From the NCBI GenBank assembly GCA_963728985.1, contig CAVSME010000006.1:248001-312000 (forward strand): 64,000 nt of DNA, written 5' to 3'. The DNA comes from DASXAI01 sp963728985. Lineage in GTDB: Bacteria; Actinomycetota; Acidimicrobiia; Acidimicrobiales; Ilumatobacteraceae. Shown here in pieces: positions 24,034-31,414 of this stretch (position 1 is its first letter; every line of letters begins with the position of its first letter). The notes beneath the pieces were generated by a model, which was not told the DNA's origin, searched no databases, and was given only the letters and a program-made list of their open reading frames with translations. The position numbers were made by a program, and so were the translations under genes.

Positions 24034-24708
24034 CTAGCTCGCGGCGAGTCCCGCGATCCCGTTGCGGAAGAGCACGAACGCGAGGAGGAACAGCAACCCG
24101 ACCGCGACGCGCCGGCCATTGTGCTCGAGCCAGGTCCGCGTCCGGTTGAGCACCTGCATCGTCGCGTCCCGGCGCACGACCAGCGCGATGAGAGCGATGA
24201 GGAGCGGGAGCAGCGAGATCACCGCGAACGCGATCCACTGGACCACGTACTCGGCCGGGGAGGGGTCGCGTTCGGAGATCTCCTTGAGCGCGAGGGGTAT
24301 GAAGCCACCGGGGTTCGCCAGCGTCGCGCCGGCGCCGGCGATGGCGATTGCCGGCGACGACGCCAGCCTGCTCATGCGGTCGATCATGCCGGCCGCCCGC
24401 GCCGGGTCGGGCGGCCGGCGCAGGATTCGCAGCGCCACCACCACGATCAGCGCGCCGGCAATGATGTCGACGACGGCGACCCACGTCTTGGGCGAGGACG
24501 GCGTCGAGCTGGCGGCGCTGTCGCCGATCACCAGGCCCGCGATCACGCCCACGATCAACGTCGCGCCGAGCGCTCCCCCGTAGAACAGCAGGCCCGTCCG
24601 TAGCGGGCGGTCACCGAGGACGAGCGCAAGTACGGAGAACGACAGCGTCGTCGGCGACAGCATCGCCGCCAGCGTCGTCAACGCCAGCTCGGCGTTGACC
24701 CAGTTCAC
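24034..24708 (-). CDS. GAP/SfLAP-family membrane protein (LysE-like fold)
   Basis: 224-aa membrane protein with about six hydrophobic segments: MLSPTTLSFSVLALVLGDRP at the N-terminus, then GATLIVGVIAGLVIG, VDIIAGALIVVVALRIL, AGATLANPGGFIPLAL and AFAVISLLPLLIALIALVV, with a final helix before the C-terminus. This layout resembles the actinobacterial GAP family (glycolipid or sulfolipid addressing proteins, Sap) and more distantly LysE exporters. In mycobacteria, relatives help place surface lipids. GTG start. It follows the 24733-25128 gene by 24 bp and is probably cotranscribed. Assignment is by layout. Confidence 0.65.
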   Translation of the reverse strand: MNWVNAELALTTLAAMLSPTTLSFSVLALVLGDRPLRTGLLFYGGALGATLIVGVIAGLVIGDSAASSTPSSPKTWVAVVDIIAGALIVVVALRILRRPPDPARAAGMIDRMSRLASSPAIAIAGAGATLANPGGFIPLALKEISERDPSPAEYVVQWIAFAVISLLPLLIALIALVVRRDATMQVLNRTRTWLEHNGRRVAVGLLFLLAFVLFRNGIAGLAAS

Positions 24709-24732
24709 AGCGGTGATCGACGAGCGATGTCG

Positions 24733-25128
24733 TCACGCCAGCGCTTTGGCCTTGGCCTGCTCGAACTCGGCGTCACTGATCACGCCTTGCGTATGGAGGT
24801 CGACCAGCCTGGCCAGTTCATCAGCCGTGCTCGTCCCGCTGCCGCTGACCGACTGGACGTACGAGCGGAGTGCTTGGTCCTGCGCTTGTTGGGCCTGGAT
24901 GTTGTGCTCGGTCATCTTGTGGCCGCGGATGATCAGGTACAGGAAGACCCCGAGGTACGGCAGGAGGATCACCAGGATCGTCCACAGCGCCTTGGCCCAC
25001 CCTGACAGGTCACGGCTCCGGAAGATGTCGCCGAAGACGATGACGAGCAGCCAGATCCAGATGAAGAACATGAAGAACCACAACATCGACCAGAAGACTT
25101 CCCCGGTGCCGAACTCGGCGACGATCAT
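24733..25128 (-). CDS. two-TM PLDc_N-like membrane protein with C-terminal SHOCT domain (paralogue)
   Basis: 131 aa, close paralogue of the protein at 13321-13719: the same two membrane helices (FWSMLWFFMFFIWIWLLVIV; ALWTILVILLPYLGVFLYLI), the RGHKM turn and a SHOCT end (ELARLVDLHTQGVISDAEFE). GGAGGT lies 7-12 nt before the ATG, the same leader arrangement as in the paralogue. A palindrome at 25199 is 70 bp upstream. The GAP-family gene follows 24 bp downstream. Two copies within 12 kb, each behind the same operator type, indicate local duplication inside the regulon. Confidence 0.85.
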   Translation of the reverse strand: MIVAEFGTGEVFWSMLWFFMFFIWIWLLVIVFGDIFRSRDLSGWAKALWTILVILLPYLGVFLYLIIRGHKMTEHNIQAQQAQDQALRSYVQSVSGSGTSTADELARLVDLHTQGVISDAEFEQAKAKALA

Positions 25129-25198
25129 TGTCTACCTCCACGTTGGCGTGCTGCGAGAGCCGCTCCACCACGATCCGGCGCGAGCGGGTACCTGCGCA

Positions 25199-25216
25199 TC
25201 ACCCCCTGGAGGGTGG
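25199..25216. promoter_or_regulatory. palindromic operator copy 6 (TCACCC-N6-GGGTGG)
   Basis: TCACCC-CCTGGA-GGGTGG, 70 bp upstream of the two-TM/SHOCT gene that ends at 24733 and just past the end of the DUF7144 gene. One arm mismatch at the first base. Confidence 0.6.
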
Positions 25217-25227
25217 GAGGCACGCAA

Positions 25228-25632
25228 CTAATCCGTCAGGGGTCCGCCGTAGCGGACGAGGGCGTAGAAGACGAGAACGGCGAGGACCACATAGGTCAGT
25301 GACCACACCGGGTAGTACGGCAGCCAGGTTGCGGCGCTCACTCCTCCGATCGCGGCGGCGACGAAACCGACCCACCGGGCGAACTGCGACTGGACCAAGA
25401 CGAGCGTGCTCGCCACGACGAGCACGATCCCCACCACCAGCCAGGTCCAGGCGTAGGTCGTGAGGTTGGACCCGAGCACGCCGCCCTCCAGGTTCTCGGG
25501 CAACGCGCCCTTGTACCTGAACGCCCACATCGCGTCGATGATCCGCATCAAGCCGGCGAGCCCAAGGACGGTGCCGGCGAACACGAGCCAGCCGAGCCCA
25601 CTCCGGTCGTAGCCATCGGGCGCTGTCGACAT
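25228..25632 (-). CDS. four-TM DUF7144-like membrane protein
   Basis: 134-aa membrane protein with four hydrophobic segments: WLVFAGTVLGLAGLMRIIDA, YAWTWLVVGIVLVVASTLVL, WVGFVAAAIGGVSAATWLPY and SLTYVVLAVLVFYALVRYG. The pattern matches the actinobacterial DUF7144 family. ATG at 25632 is chosen because AAGGAG lies 6 nt upstream; an ATG two codons earlier overlaps that site. The palindrome at 25755 is 123 bp upstream. About half its residues match the paralogue at 26450-26890. No function is known. Confidence 0.82.
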   Translation of the reverse strand: MSTAPDGYDRSGLGWLVFAGTVLGLAGLMRIIDAMWAFRYKGALPENLEGGVLGSNLTTYAWTWLVVGIVLVVASTLVLVQSQFARWVGFVAAAIGGVSAATWLPYYPVWSLTYVVLAVLVFYALVRYGGPLTD

Positions 25633-25754
25633 CGCCATCTCCTTCGTTCACGCCGGCGGCGCAGGGAGGTCCGGCATCTCCGGTTCCTCGGTCGTCGCCG
25701 GAGAACCTGAACAGGCCACCTACCCAGGATGCGGCGCAGCGGGGTGAGCTGTCA

Positions 25755-25772
25755 CCACCCCCCGGCGGGTGG
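25755..25772. promoter_or_regulatory. palindromic operator copy 7 (CCACCC-N6-GGGTGG)
   Basis: CCACCC-CCCGGC-GGGTGG; with flanks the arms read TCACCACCC/GGGTGGTGG, the longest palindrome of the set. It lies in the 147-bp gap upstream of the 25228-25632 DUF7144 gene. Confidence 0.65.
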
Positions 25773-25779
25773 TGGTGAG

Positions 25780-25977
25780 TCAGGCGTCCAGCACCTTCAT
25801 CCGTTGCCGGTCGTACTCCTCGTCGGACAGCAGGCCGCGGTCGTGGAGGCCGGCGAGCTCCTGGAGCTGCTCGACAGGATCGATGATGAGGCAGGCCCAA
25901 CCCCGATCGGCGGTCGCCGCCGCCGGTGGCCGGGCCAGCAGGTCGGCACGTCGACGAGTGGTGCGTACGCGTCGCAT
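25780..25977 (-). CDS. small SHOCT-domain protein (paralogue)
   Basis: 65-aa paralogue of the 23725-23928 protein: MRRVRTTRRRADLLARPP, a GWACLIIDPVEQLQELAGL segment and a SHOCT end (LHDRGLLSDEEYDRQRMKVL). GGGGAG lies about 10 nt before the ATG, which is 2 nt past the DUF6325 stop, so translation is probably coupled. Last gene of the DUF7144-DUF6325-SHOCT operon. Function unknown. Confidence 0.8.
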   Translation of the reverse strand: MRRVRTTRRRADLLARPPAAATADRGWACLIIDPVEQLQELAGLHDRGLLSDEEYDRQRMKVLDA

Positions 25978-25979
25978 GG

Positions 25980-26453
25980 TCACGTCTCCCCTGGACCACC
26001 GGGAAGTCGATCGGCCAGCGCGGCCTCGACTCGCGTGGCCGGAATGCGCTCGCCGGCGATGATGAGACCGCCGGCGTGACGGGCGGCGGCCGACAGCGGC
26101 TCCGCCCAACGGTCCTCCGTGACCAGCACGATGCCGACCGATCCTGGCCGGACGGCGAACGATGCCAGCTCGAGGTCGTGCTCGCTCAGCAACCCGCCCA
26201 GCTCTCCCTCCACCTCCCGCAGGCTCGCCAGGCTGTCGATCGCCTCGATCTCGAGCACGCGGACGGTCTCGTCCTTCTCCTTCACCACGACGGCCAGGTC
26301 GAGGAGGTGGATCGTGCCGGCGCCGACGAGACCCGAGAGCGCGTCGGCCACGGATCCCAAGGAGGCGACGTCGGGCACGACGATGATGAGGTACTCCACC
26401 AGGTCGGTCATCACCTCGTCGGCCGGTTCGATGTCGTCGTTGTCGTTCGTCAT
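25980..26453 (-). CDS. DUF6325/DUF1269-like protein
   Basis: 157-aa soluble protein, a divergent relative of the DUF6325 protein at 18240. Shared layout: VEYLIIVVPD opening, AGTIHLLDLAVVVKEKDETV in the middle and the late VGIVLVTEDRWAEPLSAAAR with the R-W-A-xP motif, then GGLIIAGERIPATRVEAAL. Start ATG overlaps the upstream DUF7144 stop by 4 bp (ATGA) and no strong ribosome-binding site is visible, so it is translationally coupled. A SHOCT gene follows 2 bp downstream. Unknown function; possibly a scaffold or sensor working with the SHOCT protein. Confidence 0.75.
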   Translation of the reverse strand: MTNDNDDIEPADEVMTDLVEYLIIVVPDVASLGSVADALSGLVGAGTIHLLDLAVVVKEKDETVRVLEIEAIDSLASLREVEGELGGLLSEHDLELASFAVRPGSVGIVLVTEDRWAEPLSAAARHAGGLIIAGERIPATRVEAALADRLPGGPGET

Positions 26454-26890
26454 GTCGAGGTGTCTGGAGTGGGCCGCCCGCCGTACCGAGCCAGCGCGTA
26501 GAACACCAAGACGGCGCCGGCCACGTAGATGAGCGACCAGATGGGGTAGTAGGGCATCCACGCCATCGCTGTGAGCGCGGCGATCGTGGCGGCGGCGTAG
26601 CCGACCCAGCGAGCCAGCTGTGAGTGGACGAGCAGCAGGAAGCTCGACAGGACGAGGATGACGCCGACGACCAGCCACAACCAGGCGTAGTTCTTGAGGT
26701 CGGATCCGAGGACGCCGTCCTGCAGTTCGTCGGGCAGGGCGCCGTTGTACCCGAAGGCCCAGATCGCGTCGAGGATGCGCATGACGCCGGCGAGACCGAG
26801 CACCGTGCCGGCAAAGAAGATCCATCCGCCCCGCGGTCCGTCGTCGAGGAGGTTGGCCTCGGCGGCGGCAGGGTCCCATTGCTTCGTCAT
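26450..26890 (-). CDS. four-TM DUF7144-like membrane protein (paralogue)
   Basis: 146-aa membrane protein with the same four segments as the 25228-25632 protein (WIFFAGTVLGLAGVMRILDA; YAWLWLVVGVILVLSSFLLL; WVGYAAATIAALTAMAWMPY; SLIYVAGAVLVFYALARYGG). GGAGG lies 4 nt before the ATG. It heads an operon with DUF6325 (4-bp overlap) and a small SHOCT protein. Two palindromes (27029, 27068) lie in the divergent region upstream. The protein family is unnamed beyond its DUF number. Confidence 0.83.
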   Translation of the reverse strand: MTKQWDPAAAEANLLDDGPRGGWIFFAGTVLGLAGVMRILDAIWAFGYNGALPDELQDGVLGSDLKNYAWLWLVVGVILVLSSFLLLVHSQLARWVGYAAATIAALTAMAWMPYYPIWSLIYVAGAVLVFYALARYGGRPTPDTST

Positions 26891-27028
26891 CGGTCCTCCG
26901 ACGGGCTGGTCAGCGGCGGATGAAGGCCAGAGGGCGATCGAGTGGTCTCGTCAGGGATGAACCATTGGCGAGCGAGCCGAGCACGGCCCTCCGGCATCCA
27001 TGGTGACGGCAGGACGTCCTAGCCCGCC

Positions 27029-27046
27029 CCACCCTCGAACGGGTGG
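27029..27046. promoter_or_regulatory. palindromic operator copy 8 (CCACCC-N6-GGGTGG)
   Basis: CCACCC-TCGAAC-GGGTGG with flanks CC and TT as at 23989. It is 139 bp upstream of the DUF7144-DUF6325-SHOCT operon and 39 bp from copy 9. Confidence 0.65.
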
Positions 27047-27067
27047 TTTCGCCGGACGGGCATCCGG

Positions 27068-27085
27068 CCACCCGCCGCCGGGTGG
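27068..27085. promoter_or_regulatory. palindromic operator copy 9 (CCACCC-N6-GGGTGG)
   Basis: CCACCC-GCCGCC-GGGTGG, 54 bp before the small leader ORF at 27139 and 131 bp before the kinase start. Confidence 0.62.
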
Positions 27086-27138
27086 GGCTGGACCACCCGG
27101 CCCGGCCCCATCGTGGTGGGCACACGGGAGGACATTTG

Positions 27139-27207
27139 ATGCTGGTTGCGGGCTTCGATACGGGCGCAGTGGGGTTCCCGCTGCTGACCCCTGCGACGCT
27201 CCTGTAG
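27139..27207 (+). CDS. candidate 22-codon leader peptide
   Basis: A short ORF, ATG to TAG, encoding a 22-aa hydrophobic peptide (MLVAGFDTGAVGFPLLTPAT then LL). GGGAGGA lies 6-7 nt upstream, a better ribosome-binding site than that of the kinase gene, which starts 9 nt after this stop. This arrangement would couple kinase translation to the leader. There is no run of one regulatory codon, so classical attenuation is not evident. It could also be a misread early start or chance. Confidence 0.4.
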   Translation: MLVAGFDTGAVGFPLLTPATLL

Positions 27208-27216
27208 CGGCCGGCC

Positions 27217-28620
27217 GTGGAAACCGTCGCCCGCTCTCCGGCTGACGTCCTGCGATTGGCGGTGGCCGGCGGAGGGCTGGTCGTCCTACTCGTGGTGGAC
27301 TGGCTGTTCGGCGACACCCTGGCCGGGTTCGCATCGGATCTGCTGCGCGGACTCGAAGCACTGCCTGACTGGCTCACGGACCTGGTGATCGTCGGGACAC
27401 GGTTGCTGGGCGCCGTCGTGCTCGTCGGCGGACTGGTGTGGATGGTGGCGCACACCCGATGGCGCACGCTCGCCACCGTCGCCGTGGCCGGTGGGGTGGC
27501 GGCTGTCATCGCCGCAGTGCTCATCCCGCGCGTCACGACCAGCGACGGTCCCGCACCGCTCGAGGTGACCTTCGATCTGCGGCCGGTGGACAGCGGAACG
27601 TTCCCGACTGCTGTCGGCCTCGCCGTCGTGACCGCCGTCTTGTCGGCGGCGGCGCCGTGGTTGAGTCGACGGTGGCGGCGATTGGGATGGGCGTTGGCCG
27701 CGGGTCTGATCCTCTGCCGCTTCTTCAGCTCACCGGCATCGTTCACCACGCCGGTGGCGGCGACGATCGGATGGTTCTCCGGCGCCGCCGTCCTCGTCGT
27801 GCTGGGCGCGCCGTCGCGGCGCCCGACGATGGATGCGGTCATCGAGGGCCTTTCGGATGTCGGCCTGCAGGTGCGGGAGCTTGCCCCGGCCGCCGTGGAC
27901 GCCCGCGGGTCGACGCCGTACTTCGGTGTCGCACTGGACGGCACGAAGCTGTTCGTGAAGGCGCTCGGCGCCGACGAGCGCAGTGCCGATCTCCTCTTCC
28001 GCTTCTATCGCCGCCTCCAGCCCCGGGACTACGGCGACGAGCGGCCGTTCTCGTCGCTGCGCCGAGGCGTCGAGCACGAGGCCCTCGTCGCGCTGTCGGC
28101 GCGGGCCTTGGAGGTGAGCACGCCCCGCCTGCTGGCCTTCGCCACAGCCGAGCCGAACGGGTGCGTCCTCGCCTACGAAGCCATCGAGGGCCGATCGCTG
28201 GATCGCATCCCACCGGAGGACATCACCGACGACGTCCTGGCGGCCGCGTGGCAGCTCGTGGGCGACCTCCGCCGGCACCGCATCGCTCATCGGGACCTCC
28301 GGTTGGCGAACCTGTTCATGGGCGACGACGGCGCCGTGTGGCTCATCGACTTCGGCTTCAGCGAGCTGGCCGCCACCGACGTGCTCCTGGCCACGGACGT
28401 CGCCGAGCTGCTGGCGTCGACCAGCATCTGCGTCGGCTCCGAGCGGGCCGTGGCAGCAGCCACCGCCGTGATCGACCGGCCCGGCCTGGATGCTGCTCAC
28501 GATCGTCTTCACCTCTGGAGCCTGAGCGGCGCCACACGCTCGGCCCAGCGGCAGCACGCCGGCCTGCTCGACGACCTTCGCCGCCGCGTCCGCCAGACCG
28601 CCGAGACCGCGGATCGGTGA
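27217..28620 (+). CDS. membrane-anchored protein kinase-like (RIO/APH-type) protein
   Basis: 467-aa protein. About the first 200 residues hold five or six hydrophobic segments (VAGGGLVVLLVVDWLFG; LLGAVVLVGGLVWMVAH; VAVAGGVAAVIAAVLIP; AVGLAVVTAVLSAAAPWL and more). The C-terminal half is a kinase fold: phosphate-anchoring Lys in LFVKALG, hinge YEAIEGRSLD, catalytic loop IAHRDLRLANLF (His358, Asp360) and DFG at 378-380. The layout is like the actinobacterial TM-kinase proteins that are elsewhere fused to a YbhN-type flippase, but that domain is absent here. A PAP2 phosphatase gene follows 19 bp later, suggesting phospho-lipid chemistry at the membrane. Substrate unknown. GTG start. Confidence 0.8.
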   Translation: METVARSPADVLRLAVAGGGLVVLLVVDWLFGDTLAGFASDLLRGLEALPDWLTDLVIVGTRLLGAVVLVGGLVWMVAHTRWRTLATVAVAGGVAAVIAAVLIPRVTTSDGPAPLEVTFDLRPVDSGTFPTAVGLAVVTAVLSAAAPWLSRRWRRLGWALAAGLILCRFFSSPASFTTPVAATIGWFSGAAVLVVLGAPSRRPTMDAVIEGLSDVGLQVRELAPAAVDARGSTPYFGVALDGTKLFVKALGADERSADLLFRFYRRLQPRDYGDERPFSSLRRGVEHEALVALSARALEVSTPRLLAFATAEPNGCVLAYEAIEGRSLDRIPPEDITDDVLAAAWQLVGDLRRHRIAHRDLRLANLFMGDDGAVWLIDFGFSELAATDVLLATDVAELLASTSICVGSERAVAAATAVIDRPGLDAAHDRLHLWSLSGATRSAQRQHAGLLDDLRRRVRQTAETADR

Positions 28621-28639
28621 GGCAGCCGGCGAGCGATCG

Positions 28640-29242
28640 GTGACGAACGCATGGTGGTTCGCGCTCACGGCCATCGGCGCCGCCGGCCTGCTGGCATCGA
28701 TCCATGCTGCCCGCAAGTCCACCATCGGCCCTCGGGAAGTGCGGTGCTTCCGTGCGGTCAACGGATTGCCCGACGCGCTGTTCCCCGTGTTCTGGGCGCC
28801 CATGCAGCTGGGCAACCTCGTCGTCGGCACCTTGACCGGCTGGGGGATCGCCCTCGTGGCGGGCGACCTCGTCATCGCCGTGGGCGCCACCCTCGCCACC
28901 GTCTCCAAGGTCGCCGGCGAGTGGGTGGTGCGCCGACGGATGGCGGAGTACCTGGCCGTGCGCCAGCGTCCGGGCACCAGCCAGGTCGGGGCGCGGCTGC
29001 GGGGCCGCGACGTGCCCCGGCGCGGGCCCAGCTTCCCGTCGGGGCACGCCATTCTCGTCGCCGCCCTGGCTGCCGTGCTGGCTCCCTACTTCGGCGTGGC
29101 CTGGTGGTGGCTGCTGGCGCTGGCCGTGCTGCTGGTCATGGTCGGGCGGGTGTACGTCGGCGCCCACAACCCGCTGGACGTCACGGCCGGCGCAGGGGCG
29201 GGCCTGGCCCTCGGCGGCATCGTGGCCGCGTTCATCCGCTGA
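28640..29242 (+). CDS. PAP2-superfamily membrane phosphatase
   Basis: 200-aa membrane phosphatase of the PAP2 type with about five or six hydrophobic segments. The PSGH motif (GPSFPSGHAILV) and the C-terminal motif GRVYVGAHNPLDVTAG, with the catalytic His and nearby Asp, are intact; the first motif is the looser RRRMAEYLAVRQRPG. Members remove phosphate from isoprenyl pyrophosphates or phosphatidate on the outer face. It starts 19 bp after the membrane-kinase gene, so a kinase/phosphatase pair acting on the same lipid is plausible. Confidence 0.87.
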   Translation: MTNAWWFALTAIGAAGLLASIHAARKSTIGPREVRCFRAVNGLPDALFPVFWAPMQLGNLVVGTLTGWGIALVAGDLVIAVGATLATVSKVAGEWVVRRRMAEYLAVRQRPGTSQVGARLRGRDVPRRGPSFPSGHAILVAALAAVLAPYFGVAWWWLLALAVLLVMVGRVYVGAHNPLDVTAGAGAGLALGGIVAAFIR

Positions 29243-29257
29243 CCTTCGGCCCGAGTC

Positions 29258-31414
29258 TCAGTTCGCTCGGCGCGCCTTCGCTTCGAGGCGGTGCCGGTGG
29301 AGGATGGGCTCGGTGTAGCCCGATGGCTGCTCGCCGCCTTCCATGACCAGGGCCAGGGCCGCCCGGAAGGCCACGCCGGTGAACTCGGGTGCCATGGGCA
29401 CGTAGGCGGCGTCGCCTGCGTTCTGCGCATCGACGACGGCGGCCATCCGCTGGAACGTGGCCTCGACCTGCCCGGCGTCGACGACGCCGTGGCGCAACCA
29501 GTTGGCGATGTGCTGCGACGAGATCCGGCACGTGGCCCGGTCTTCCATGAGGGCGATGTCATGGATGTCCGGCACCTTGGAGCAGCCGATGCCCTGGTCG
29601 ATCCAGCGGACGACGTAGCCGAGGATGCCTTGCGCGTTGTTGTCGAGCTCGGCCTGGATGTCCTCGGCGGTCCACGCCGGCGCGACGACGGGAACGGTGA
29701 GGATGTCGGCCAGCGTGGCGCGGGGCGCACTGGAGGCGAGGGCGCGCTGGCGGGCGCCGACGTCGACGCGGTGGTAGTGGGTGGCGTGCAGGGTCGCCGC
29801 CGTCGGCGACGGAACCCACGCGCAGTTGGCGCCGGCGTCGGGATGGCCGACCTTCTGAGCGAGCATGTCGGCCATCAGGTCCGGTGCCGCCCACATGCCC
29901 TTGCCGATCTGTGCCCGGCCCGGCAGACCGCATGCCAGCCCGACGTCGACGTTGTGGTCCTCGTAGGCACGAATCCAGTTCGTCGTGCGCATGTCGGCTT
30001 TCCGCACGACCGGTCCCCCGGCCATCGACGTGTGGATCTCGTCGCCCGTACGGTCGAGGAACCCCGTGTTGATGAACGCCACCCTCGAGCGCGCCGCCCG
30101 GATGCATTCGCGCAGGTTGACCGTCGTGCGCCGCTCCTCGTCCATGATCCCGATCTTCACGGTGTTCGGCGGCAGACCGAGCACCTGCTCGACCCTCTCG
30201 AACACCTCGACGGTGAACGCGACCTCGGCGGGACCATGGAGCTTGGGCTTGACGACGTAGATCGACCCGGCCGGCGAGTTGCGCCCGTCTCCCGCGAGGT
30301 CGCGCTGCCCGATGGCCACGGTGACGATGGCGTCGAGCAGTCCCTCCGGTACTTCCGTCCCGTCGCCGGCGAGGACGGCGGGTGTGGTCATGAGCAGGCC
30401 CACGTTGCGCACGAGGAGGAGCGCCCGCGTGCGCATGGTCTCCTCGGTCCCGTCGGGCCGGGTGACGGAGCGGTCAGGGTGCAGGCGACGGACGAACGTG
30501 GCGCCGTCCTTCGTGATGTCCGCGGTCAGGTCGCCGGTCATCAGCCCGAGCCAGTTGCGGTAGGCGGCCACCTTGTCCGCCGCGTCGACGGCGGCGATCG
30601 AGTCCTCGAAGTCGATGATGGTGGTGACGGCGGCCTCGAGCATGACGTCGCTGACGCCGGCGGCGTCGACCGCCCCGACGGGTGTCGAGCGATCGATCAG
30701 CAGCTCGATGCCGAGTCCGTGGTGGGTGAGCACGACGCTGGCCGGCGCGACCGGGTCGCCGGTGTAGCCGGCGAAGCCGTTCGGATCGGCCAGCTCGGTC
30801 TGGACGCCGCCGGGCTGCGCCGCGCGCAAGCGCCCGTCGTCGACTCGATATGCCGTCACCGTTGCGTGGGAGCCGTCGTGCAAGGGCACGACGTCGTCGA
30901 GGAACTGCCGCACCCAGGCGACGACGTCGCCACCGCGCACCGGATCGTAGGGACCGCCGGACGGCAAGGTGCCGAGCGCATCGGTGCCGTAGAGGGCGTC
31001 GTAGAGCGATCCCCAGCGGGCGTTGGCGGCGTTCAGGGCGTAGCGGGCGTTCGAGACGGGCACCACGAGCTGCGGCCCGGCGATCACCGCGATCTCGTCG
31101 TCGACGCCGGCGGTGTCGATCGTGAACGCGGGGCCGTCGGCGACGAGGTACCCGATCTCGCGCAGGTGCCGTTCGTAAGCGGCGGCGTCGAGCACGGGTC
31201 CGGGATGGGCGCGATGCCAGGCATCGATCTCCCCTTGCAGCCGGGCCCGCTCGGCGAGCAGCTCGCGGTTGCGAGGCGCCAGCGCATCGACGATGCCGGC
31301 GAAGCCCTTCCAGAAGTGCTCGGGCCTGATGCTCGAGCCGGCCAACACCTCGTCGCCGACGAAGGCGGCCAGTTCCGCATCGACCTGGAGGCCAGCGAGG
31401 GGCACGAGCGTCAC
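29258..31414 (-). CDS. glcB: malate synthase G
   Basis: 718-aa malate synthase, isoform G by length (usual 720-740 aa). It condenses glyoxylate with acetyl-CoA to malate in the glyoxylate shunt. Seen: N-terminal VDAELAAFVGDEVLAGSSI, the core TTIIDFEDSIAAVDAADK with the metal-binding acid, KLHGPAEVAFTVEVF, KIGIMDEERRTTVNL with the glyoxylate-site Arg and acids, FINTGFLDRTGDEIHTSM and AGANCAWVPSPTAATLHATH. GTG at 31414 is chosen because it begins the homologous N-terminus and makes a GTGA overlap with the upstream hydrolase stop. No isocitrate lyase gene is in the window. The link to acetyl-CoA from fatty-acid oxidation fits the ACAD genes nearby. Confidence 0.95.
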   Translation of the reverse strand: MTLVPLAGLQVDAELAAFVGDEVLAGSSIRPEHFWKGFAGIVDALAPRNRELLAERARLQGEIDAWHRAHPGPVLDAAAYERHLREIGYLVADGPAFTIDTAGVDDEIAVIAGPQLVVPVSNARYALNAANARWGSLYDALYGTDALGTLPSGGPYDPVRGGDVVAWVRQFLDDVVPLHDGSHATVTAYRVDDGRLRAAQPGGVQTELADPNGFAGYTGDPVAPASVVLTHHGLGIELLIDRSTPVGAVDAAGVSDVMLEAAVTTIIDFEDSIAAVDAADKVAAYRNWLGLMTGDLTADITKDGATFVRRLHPDRSVTRPDGTEETMRTRALLLVRNVGLLMTTPAVLAGDGTEVPEGLLDAIVTVAIGQRDLAGDGRNSPAGSIYVVKPKLHGPAEVAFTVEVFERVEQVLGLPPNTVKIGIMDEERRTTVNLRECIRAARSRVAFINTGFLDRTGDEIHTSMAGGPVVRKADMRTTNWIRAYEDHNVDVGLACGLPGRAQIGKGMWAAPDLMADMLAQKVGHPDAGANCAWVPSPTAATLHATHYHRVDVGARQRALASSAPRATLADILTVPVVAPAWTAEDIQAELDNNAQGILGYVVRWIDQGIGCSKVPDIHDIALMEDRATCRISSQHIANWLRHGVVDAGQVEATFQRMAAVVDAQNAGDAAYVPMAPEFTGVAFRAALALVMEGGEQPSGYTEPILHRHRLEAKARRAN

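Larger units (their letters stand above)
26891..27138. other. divergent regulatory region with two operator palindromes
   Basis: No gene. Between the DUF7144 operon (minus) and the leader ORF/kinase genes (plus). It contains palindrome copies 8 and 9 and a further CCACCC half-site near 27093. The sequence is very GC-rich and no clear -10 is visible. Confidence 0.55.
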
